Of a stretch of 36,504 bases of DNA, positions 32,281-36,504 are shown one piece after another (position 1 is the first letter of the stretch; every line of letters begins with the position of its first letter). Location of the stretch: positions 1-36,504 of the IMG/VR virus record IMGVR_UViG_3300036670_000244, one strand, 5' to 3'. The position numbers and the translations under genes were made by a program. The notes below the pieces were generated by a model, which was not told the DNA's origin, did no database searches, and was given only the letters and a program-made list of their open reading frames with translations. This DNA comes from a virus.

Positions 32281-33165
32281 TTAAGAGAACGCCTCGCATA
32301 AACCAGCACAAGCACCTTCTGAATCAAGTTCCGAATCAAAAAATAAATCTTGCTGATGCGTTAAATTAAATCTATTATCTGGTGCGTCTTTTATTTTTTC
32401 ATCTTTTGCCATTTCAAAAATATCGTCAATAGTCTTATATCCGTTGTAAAAAGTCCATTTGCCATCTCCGTATTTATCAGATAAAAATTTAAAAAACTTA
32501 AATTTTCTAGGCCTAATTCTAGCAATAGTGCATAGCGTTCTTATCGATTTTGAAATACAAGCACCGCAATTGCCTAATATTGAATTTAACTCTAATCTAA
32601 AAGGCATTTCAAAATGAAAATATCTATTTAAAGATGGCTTAGTAACTCCCTCTAATATCAATGGATAATATTGTTTTGGGTCTGGTTTTCTTTTTGCTAT
32701 TTCATCAAATCTAATCCCAACAACTCTTACGCACATTCTCGGAAATACTCCAATAGATGAAAGATACCTTGTAATTGTTCTTTCTTTCATTTCTCTTGTG
32801 CAAGTTCTTTCAGGATATTGTGGCAAACCATAATCTTTTACCCATTTATGAAAAGGATGGTTAGGATATTCATTTTCCTCTTCCCAGTCTGTAATTCTAT
32901 AAGCACTTCCAAATTCAACTACATTAAAACCTCTTTTGCTTTCATATTCTAACCAAACAACTTTAACGTTAAAATATTCAGATATTCTTTTGCTAAAAAT
33001 AAAAGTTTCTTCATCTTCTTCTCCAGTGTTACAAAAACAAACTATAATTTTATGTGTTTCTCTAAATTTTTTTAACACAATTTCTAATGCTTTTGCGGAA
33101 CTTTCTCCACCTGAAAAAGCAACAACTATTGTTTTATTATTTGGGATTATTTTTAGCAATTTCAT
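32281..33165 (-). CDS. PP-loop / PAPS reductase-like protein
   Basis: 294 aa. The PP-loop SGGESS (18-23) in VAFSGGESSAKALEIV marks an adenine nucleotide alpha-hydrolase. YPERTCTREMKE (118-129) and GIRFDE (150-155) are typical of phage phosphoadenosine-phosphosulfate reductase-like proteins. GNCGACISKS (198-207) and the C-terminal ACAGLCEAF add Cys that could bind an Fe-S cluster or metal. The real reaction is unknown; relatives act in sulfur chemistry, tRNA or DNA modification. It is the only sizeable enzyme in the cassette array (cassette 32152-33200). Confidence 0.65.
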   Translation of the reverse strand: MKLLKIIPNNKTIVVAFSGGESSAKALEIVLKKFRETHKIIVCFCNTGEEDEETFIFSKRISEYFNVKVVWLEYESKRGFNVVEFGSAYRITDWEEENEYPNHPFHKWVKDYGLPQYPERTCTREMKERTITRYLSSIGVFPRMCVRVVGIRFDEIAKRKPDPKQYYPLILEGVTKPSLNRYFHFEMPFRLELNSILGNCGACISKSIRTLCTIARIRPRKFKFFKFLSDKYGDGKWTFYNGYKTIDDIFEMAKDEKIKDAPDNRFNLTHQQDLFFDSELDSEGACAGLCEAFS

Positions 33166-33193
33166 ATTTTGTATTTAAAATTAAAAAACCATC

Positions 33194-33322
33194 TGGTAAC
33201 ACGTGTTTTGCAAGATTGTGAAATATGTAGTAAGTTCATGTTTAGTAGTTCGCAAGGCGTTTATCTTAGCCGAAAACCTCGTTTCCGAAGTTCACAACCT
33301 CGCAAAGCACCAAACGTTGTGC
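33194..33322 (-). repeat. attC-like site D
   Basis: 129 bp, left box TGGTAAC (33194-33200), right box GTTGTGC (33316-33322). The left arm ACGTGTTTTGCAAGATTGTG (33201-33220) pairs with TTCACAACCTCGCAAAGCAC (33291-33310). The right box GTTGTGCGA matches the reverse complement of the cassette start TCGCACAAC (33698-33706) at all 9 bases. The arms are nearly identical to site C, although the cassette boxes differ. Confidence 0.85.
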
Positions 33323-33324
33323 GA

Positions 33325-33349
33325 GATGCTACACGCACAGTATAGCATC
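33325..33349 (-). terminator. Hairpin between the PGDYG-like gene and site D
   Basis: GATGCTA (33325-33331) and TAGCATC (33343-33349) form a perfect 7-bp stem with an 11-base loop, 15 bp after the gene stop. No long T-run follows on the - strand. It could stabilise or end the transcript of this cassette, but it could also be part of the site. Confidence 0.35.
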
Positions 33350-33364
33350 ACGACAACAATAAAT

Positions 33365-33640
33365 TTAATCCACAACTAATTCATAAGTTGCTTCAAAAAT
33401 GTCTTTTTTACAAGGGTAAATTTCTCCTTGAATACCAGTAATAAGCATGTCTTTTGAAGTAAAATTATGATTACCCTCTAATGTCGGAATGATATAACAA
33501 TCATCATTTTCGTGAGTTACATTTACACCATTAAAAGGAATACTCCAATGTGGTGGATCAGTTATGGCTTTTGCCATTTCAACAAATTCTTCAAAAGTAA
33601 TTGCATCAATTACCACAGGTTTTTTTCTAAATTTTGCCAT
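33365..33640 (-). CDS. Phage PGDYG-like small protein
   Basis: 91 aa. The start MAKFRKKPVVIDAITF and the ending YPCKKDIFEATYELV, with TLEGNHNFTSKDMLITGIQG between, match a phage protein family found in many tailed phages (MAKYRKKPVVIEA...TLEG.H...GD.II.G..GE.YPCK.DIF..TY). Function unknown. Cassette 33200-33706. Its upstream flank through 33707 is the exact 127-bp node shared with the contig start. Confidence 0.7.
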   Translation of the reverse strand: MAKFRKKPVVIDAITFEEFVEMAKAITDPPHWSIPFNGVNVTHENDDCYIIPTLEGNHNFTSKDMLITGIQGEIYPCKKDIFEATYELVVD

Positions 33641-33707
33641 ATTATTTTTTTGTGGATTTTTTAAGGTCGTCCAAACCGTTTATTCTTAAAAGCACCATCG
33701 CACAACA
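33581..33707. repeat. Internal copy of the contig-start 127-mer
   Basis: Equal to 1-127 in every base. It ends at the CACAAC boundary of site E, after which the long arm (this contig, 33708 onward) and the short arm (128 onward) differ. Confidence 0.85.
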
Positions 33708-33830
33708 GCAGTTATAAGCAATGGCAAAGTTTTTTTTAAGTTCATAATTTCGTTTCGCAAGGCGTTTATTTTAATCCGAAAATTTACGTTTCCGTAGTTT
33801 GCCACTGCTTATAGCTGCGAAACGTTAGCA
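33700..33830 (-). repeat. attC-like site E
   Basis: 131 bp, left box GCACAAC (33700-33706), right box GTTAGCA (33824-33830). Arms GCAGTTATAAGCAATGGCAA (33708-33727) and TTGCCACTGCTTATAGCTGC (33799-33818) pair with two mismatches. The right box GTTAGCAAA is the exact reverse complement (9 bases) of its cassette start TTTGCTAAC (34407-34415). The arms resemble site A, although the boxes differ. Confidence 0.85.
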
Positions 33831-33850
33831 AACATTGTTACTATTCGTTT

Positions 33851-34135
33851 TTAGAAGTGAGAATATCCACATTTACACTTCCAAATTCCGCTTGATTTCA
33901 TTTGCATATTTTCGTGCTTACAATCAGTTTCTTTTGGTAATAAAGGATTTTCGTCTAATTCTTTCCAAGCCATAACAGTTTGTTTGTCTAATAATAAAAA
34001 CCAACAATTCATTGCGCAAGTCATTACGGCTTGAAACTTCCATATATTACCACATTCTTTTTTTTCGTAAATCAAAACTAAATAACTGCCATCAAAGTCG
34101 GGCATTTTTCCTAATTCTGTAATCCAATTTTTCAT
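33851..34135 (-). CDS. DUF551-like protein with zinc-ribbon end
   Basis: 94 aa. MKNWITELGKMPDFDGSYLV and TVMAWKELDENPLLP match the DUF551 pattern (W...LP..DG.YLV ... V.AW..L...P), common in phages. The C-terminal CKHENMQMKSSGIWKCKCGY contains CxH...CxC, a small zinc ribbon. Second gene of the cassette 33706-34415. Function unknown. Confidence 0.6.
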   Translation of the reverse strand: MKNWITELGKMPDFDGSYLVLIYEKKECGNIWKFQAVMTCAMNCWFLLLDKQTVMAWKELDENPLLPKETDCKHENMQMKSSGIWKCKCGYSHF

Positions 34136-34138
34136 AAA

Positions 34139-34375
34139 TTATTTTTTTGTAAATATCGCAACTCTTGTTAACCCATTTGGCTCAATATCAATTAAATTAT
34201 ATTTATTTGCAAACTTTTTTAGTTTATCAAAATCTTTAGATTCGCTTGTCCGGTCTTTTAAAACTACATTAAAGTATTTTTGTCCTTTATGTTGTTTTAT
34301 TCCAGTAAAATCAGGACATAATTTCAAGTCTAATCCTGTTTGTTCTTTGATTAATTTTAATGTTTTTTTTATCAT
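34139..34375 (-). CDS. Hypothetical cassette protein
   Basis: 78 aa from the ATG at 34373-34375; the longer frame begins inside the cassette boundary and is not used. Alpha/beta pattern KKTLKLIKEQTGLDLKL, KYFNVVLKD, KDFDKLKKFANKYNLIDI, GLTRVAIFTKK, with strands and helices like a ferredoxin-like fold. First gene of the cassette 33706-34415. Function unknown. Confidence 0.5.
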   Translation of the reverse strand: MIKKTLKLIKEQTGLDLKLCPDFTGIKQHKGQKYFNVVLKDRTSESKDFDKLKKFANKYNLIDIEPNGLTRVAIFTKK

Positions 34376-34408
34376 AATTGCATTTTGTTTTAAATTCCCA
34401 CAACGATT

Positions 34409-34544
34409 TGCTAACATCGGCTATACGCTATTGTGGACTTTGGTTATTAATTTATAATTTGTTTTGTGTCTGTAAAATCAGTCTTAAACTGAAAGTTTTG
34501 GCATTCCTTGAACACAACAGACGTATAGCCGAGAACCGTTATAA
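34409..34544 (-). repeat. attC-like site F
   Basis: 136 bp, left box TGCTAAC (34409-34415), right box GTTATAA (34538-34544). Arms TCGGCTATACG (34417-34427) and CGTATAGCCGA (34522-34532) are a perfect 11-bp match. The right box GTTATAAGCC is the exact reverse complement (10 bases) of its cassette start GGCTTATAAC (35036-35045). Confidence 0.85.
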
Positions 34545-34550
34545 GCCATC

Positions 34551-35000
34551 TTAGGACAGTGCTAACATTACAGTTTCGTAATTAGAAATAGCTTCTTCAA
34601 AAGTATCACCAAAAGCATAATTATTTGATGACTGTAAATCTTGAAAATCTAATCCGTGACAACAAAAAGCGTTACCATCCTTTTCAACTCTTATCTTCCA
34701 CCATTCCTTGTCAACTCCGCTTCTATTGCAAGAGTTGCAAACAATAGAACCCCCATAACTAAAAGGATGACAATTATTGTTTTTGCTACCACATTTGAAA
34801 ATATGAGTAAACGAAATGCCATCCTCTTTTGCCATTTTCTTTGCAAAATCGTAGCCTTGTTGCTCTTCATACCATTGGCTCTTATCTCCATAACCGCTCC
34901 TATTTGGCTGACCCATTCCGTAGATAAATTGATTAAAACCACCCATTATGTTTGAGTTTCTTGTTTTAATTAGTTCTTGTGCTGTTTGTAATTTTTCCAT
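34551..35000 (-). CDS. Hypothetical Cys-rich cassette protein
   Basis: 149 aa. Middle segment with HIFKCGSKNNNCHPFSYG, IVCNSCNRSGVD and NAFCCHGLDF: CxxxxxxC, CxxC and CC groups that could bind zinc. No named family. Cassette 34415-35045. Its stop lies 7 bp from the site F right box. Confidence 0.55.
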   Translation of the reverse strand: MEKLQTAQELIKTRNSNIMGGFNQFIYGMGQPNRSGYGDKSQWYEEQQGYDFAKKMAKEDGISFTHIFKCGSKNNNCHPFSYGGSIVCNSCNRSGVDKEWWKIRVEKDGNAFCCHGLDFQDLQSSNNYAFGDTFEEAISNYETVMLALS

Positions 35001-35038
35001 TTTATTATTATTTTAAATTATTCATCCAAAAAAACGGC

Positions 35039-35171
35039 TTATAACAGCAGCTACCCAAAAGAGGGGTTTTAGTGGTTAATTGAGCATTAGTGCTTCGGTT
35101 ATACATTTGTGTTTAATTCAAAATTTGTGCTTCGTAATCCCCTCCTTCGGGTAGCTGCAACAACGTTAGGT
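35039..35171 (-). repeat. attC-like site G
   Basis: 133 bp, left box TTATAAC (35039-35045), right box GTTAGGT (35165-35171). Arms AGCAGCTACCC (35046-35056) and GGGTAGCTGC (35149-35158) pair, then AGAGGGG and CCCCTCC extend the stem after a mismatch. The right box GTTAGGTGCA is the exact reverse complement (10 bases) of its cassette start TGCACCTAAC (35439-35448). GTTAGGT is a consensus GTTRRRY core. Confidence 0.9.
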
Positions 35172-35177
35172 GCAATG

Positions 35178-35414
35178 CTATTGAGACCTTAACCATTCGA
35201 CAAGTTTCTTTTTCCAATCCCATCTTTCGACATTACTGAAATCTGCTATTTGTGTGTTAAAAGCTCCAAATCTTTGTAATACTTCGCCTTTGTTATTGGC
35301 AAAAGCAATGAATTTATTTGACTTTACAATCCATAAATTTCCACGAAAGGAGTAAACACCATCGTTTTTTGTTTTGGCTTTTTCGTGTAATAAATTTGTT
35401 TCATCTATTGTCAT
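35178..35414 (-). CDS. Hypothetical cassette protein
   Basis: 78 aa from the ATG at 35412-35414; a longer frame begins with TTG at the cassette boundary and is not used. Beta-rich (VYSFRGNLWIVKSNKFIAFA) with a C-terminal helix WDWKKKLVEWLRSQ. No family recognised. Cassette 35045-35448. Confidence 0.5.
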   Translation of the reverse strand: MTIDETNLLHEKAKTKNDGVYSFRGNLWIVKSNKFIAFANNKGEVLQRFGAFNTQIADFSNVERWDWKKKLVEWLRSQ

Positions 35415-35441
35415 ACTATCTAAAATTGTGAGAAGCACTGC

Positions 35442-35573
35442 ACCTAACAAGGTATTGCCAAAAGCAGGGCATTCTCTGTTAATTGAACATTTGTATTTTT
35501 AATTAACATTAGTAATAATTTGAGCGTTTCGTTTTCAAAATCCCCAACTTCGCCAAGCCGAATCCCGTTATAA
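35442..35573 (-). repeat. attC-like site H
   Basis: 132 bp, left box ACCTAAC (35442-35448, consensus RYYYAAC), right box GTTATAA (35567-35573). Arms around GGTATTGCCAAAAGCAGGG (35451-35469) and CCCCAACTTCGCCAAGCC (35542-35559) pair imperfectly. The right box GTTATAAGTA is the exact reverse complement (10 bases) of its cassette start TACTTATAAC (35953-35962). Confidence 0.8.
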
Positions 35574-35579
35574 GTAACT

Positions 35580-35945
35580 TTACTCAACATTGCGGTTAAA
35601 AATTACCCTAATTTCATTTAGTTTGTTTATAACTAAGTCAATATTATTTTTATTCAAATAAAACAAACCACTCTCGTAACCTCCTAAATCATCTTCAGAC
35701 ATTCTTTCATCATCACAACATTCAATAAAAGCGGTTATTCTTTGCTCTATTGGGCATTTGAAAGATAATAATTTTAACGTATGAATACCCTCTTTAATAG
35801 TTAATCCTTCAGGTATTAGATGTTTTTTTTCATCTTCAAGAAGTTTTTCTGCCTCAACTTGACAAAACCTTAAAAGTGTATTTGATATATCGCTTTCTTT
35901 TCTTTTATTCTTAATAATTTCGATTAATTTTTCTAATGGTGTCAT
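35580..35945 (-). CDS. Hypothetical cassette protein
   Basis: 121 aa, helical, starting MTPLEKLIEIIKNKRKES, with KCPIEQRITAFIECCDDERM and YESGLFYLNKNNIDLVINKL. No family recognised; the composition fits a small intracellular protein. Cassette 35448-35962. Its stop is 7 bp from the site H right box. Confidence 0.5.
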   Translation of the reverse strand: MTPLEKLIEIIKNKRKESDISNTLLRFCQVEAEKLLEDEKKHLIPEGLTIKEGIHTLKLLSFKCPIEQRITAFIECCDDERMSEDDLGGYESGLFYLNKNNIDLVINKLNEIRVIFNRNVE

Positions 35946-35955
35946 AAAAAGCTAC

Positions 35956-36083
35956 TTATAACAGTTGTTTGGCAATATTGCCGTTTGGTTTTTCAGCGGA
36001 AAATACTCTGCTGATATTATTATTTATTTTTCATAATTTCGTTCACGTTTGGTCAACATCGCCAAGCAACGGGAACGTTCATC
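35956..36083 (-). repeat. attC-like site I (long-arm allele after the outer membrane protein gene)
   Basis: 128 bp, left box TTATAAC (35956-35962), right box GTTCATC (36077-36083). Arms GTTGTTTGGCAATATTG (35964-35980) and CAACATCGCCAAGCAAC (36054-36070) pair over 17 positions with mismatches. It takes the place of site A in the long arm. The cassette start lies past the contig end, at the array edge near 745-834. Confidence 0.75.
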
Positions 36084-36504
36084 TTACATAAGGATCAAAA
36101 CGCCAAATAAAACCTACGTAACCACTAAACTTATAATTTTTACCACCATAATAATAAGTCAAATCCGTTCTTGTACTGTAATTTGCAATTGCTGAAATTC
36201 CTAAATTTTTGGTAAGCATAAAAATTAGTTCGCCGTTTGCACCAGCGTTTAAAAAATTCAAACTTTCGCGAACTATTATAGTTCCTTCTAGTGTTGGAAT
36301 GAATTTTAGTTTTTCTGTAATATTAATTTGTTGCCCGATTTCAAAACCATATTTCTGAAAGTCAATTGCTTCAAAGATTTCGTAAAGAACTCCGATTTTT
36401 AAATTTTTATTGCTGATCATTCCGGCACGAAATAGTAAATCTGCTTTTGGTTCATTATTGGTCGGATCGCTGCCGATGGTTCCGTTTCTTAAATCTGCTG
36501 CAAC
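36079..36504 (-). CDS. Outer-membrane beta-barrel-like protein, long-arm allele (5' end beyond contig edge)
   Basis: The visible 141 codons match the 250-744 protein closely (for example YEIFEAIDFQKYGFEIGQQI and the ending WRFDPYVR) but differ at many positions in the C-terminal two thirds. The final 127 bases equal 549-675, so the gene continues at 676-744 and the full protein is of the same length. Not a separate truncated gene but a second allele on the alternative arm. See 250-744 for features. Confidence 0.75.
   Translation of the reverse strand, partial: VAADLRNGTIGSDPTNNEPKADLLFRAGMISNKNLKIGVLYEIFEAIDFQKYGFEIGQQINITEKLKFIPTLEGTIIVRESLNFLNAGANGELIFMLTKNLGISAIANYSTRTDLTYYYGGKNYKFSGYVGFIWRFDPYVR
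36378..36504. repeat. 127-bp contig-end overlap with 549-675
   Basis: Every base equals 549-675, and the match starts at exactly 127 bases from the contig end. It closes the genome into a circle of 35,829 bp through this arm. Confidence 0.85.

Noticed and set aside
32123-32339. Two overlapping - strand frames of 62-63 codons
   Set aside because: Both run through attC-like site C; they have no coding pattern and overlap the end of the PP-loop gene.
34656-34955. Overlapping frames on both strands within 34551-35000
   Set aside because: Shadow frames of the Cys-rich cassette gene, with unlikely composition and no start context.
31400-36100. CRISPR array
   Set aside because: The repeats are 128-136 bp apart by whole genes, vary in sequence, and are long palindromes. 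No short repeats with regular spacers, no Cas genes.
31400-36504. Insertion sequences or MITEs as an explanation of the palindromes
   Set aside because: No transposase, no target-site duplications, and the cassette-specific matching ends are not explained by transposition. A repeat-family origin of the arms remains possible.
1-36504. True terminal repeats of the phage (DTR)
   Set aside because: The end sequences match inner positions and not each other, and the matches are exactly 127 bases, so they are assembly overlaps.

Overview
The window reads as a complete temperate siphovirus-like phage genome of a Bacteroidota host, most likely a Flavobacteriaceae. This rests on very AT-rich DNA, -7 boxes of the Bacteroidota type TAnnTTTG, a lipoprotein with a Capnocytophaga/Flavobacterium-like surface-export signal, and a Bacteroidota-type phage integrase with a YSxKHT motif. 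No ribosomal or housekeeping genes are present. A 3'-half tRNA-Asn next to the integrase (9043-9084) is an attP flanked by phage genes on both sides, so the sequence represents the excised circular form and not an integrated prophage.

Layout. 835-7111 (- strand) is the early operon: small regulators, a DnaC-like loader, a YdaU-like replication protein, an HNH protein, a small protein with an SSB-type C-terminal tip, a RecE-like nuclease and a possible ssDNA-binding partner. 7112-7281 is the lytic/lysogenic switch region with TGTAACA operators. 7282-8925 (+) holds the S24-type repressor followed by a surface lipoprotein, a secreted protein and an HTH-like protein, probably expressed in the lysogen. 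8926-10612 is attP, integrase and a small membrane protein. 10651-31037 (-) is the late operon, read right to left: RHH protein, TerS, TerL, portal, prohead protease, HK97-type capsid, connectors, major tail protein, tail assembly proteins, tape measure, tail tip proteins, a lectin-like tail protein, holin, endolysin and a spanin-like membrane protein. Three late promoters (30.8, 28.9 and 16.35 kb) share an inverted repeat just upstream of TATATTTG.

The unusual part is 31072-36504 plus 1-251. Small unrelated genes, all on the - strand, are each followed by a 128-136 bp imperfect palindrome bounded by YAAC and GTT. The sequence at the start of each internal cassette is the reverse complement (9-12 bp) of the right box of that same cassette's own palindrome, which is the signature of integron attC sites and gene cassettes. 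Nine complete sites and one half site were found. No integron integrase is encoded here. This looks like a phage-borne, integrase-less cassette array (CALIN-like) placed between the early and late operons.

Contig topology adds evidence for movement. The first 127 bases equal 33581-33707 and the last 127 equal 549-675, each matching over exactly 127 bases. That is what a de Bruijn assembly with k=127 gives for a circular backbone (549-33707) with two alternative connecting arms: a long arm (33708-36377, total circle 35,829 bp) and a short arm (128-548, total 33,580 bp). The two arms diverge at a cassette boundary (CACAAC) and rejoin inside the outer-membrane-protein gene. The long arm has four extra cassettes and a different allele and attC of that gene.
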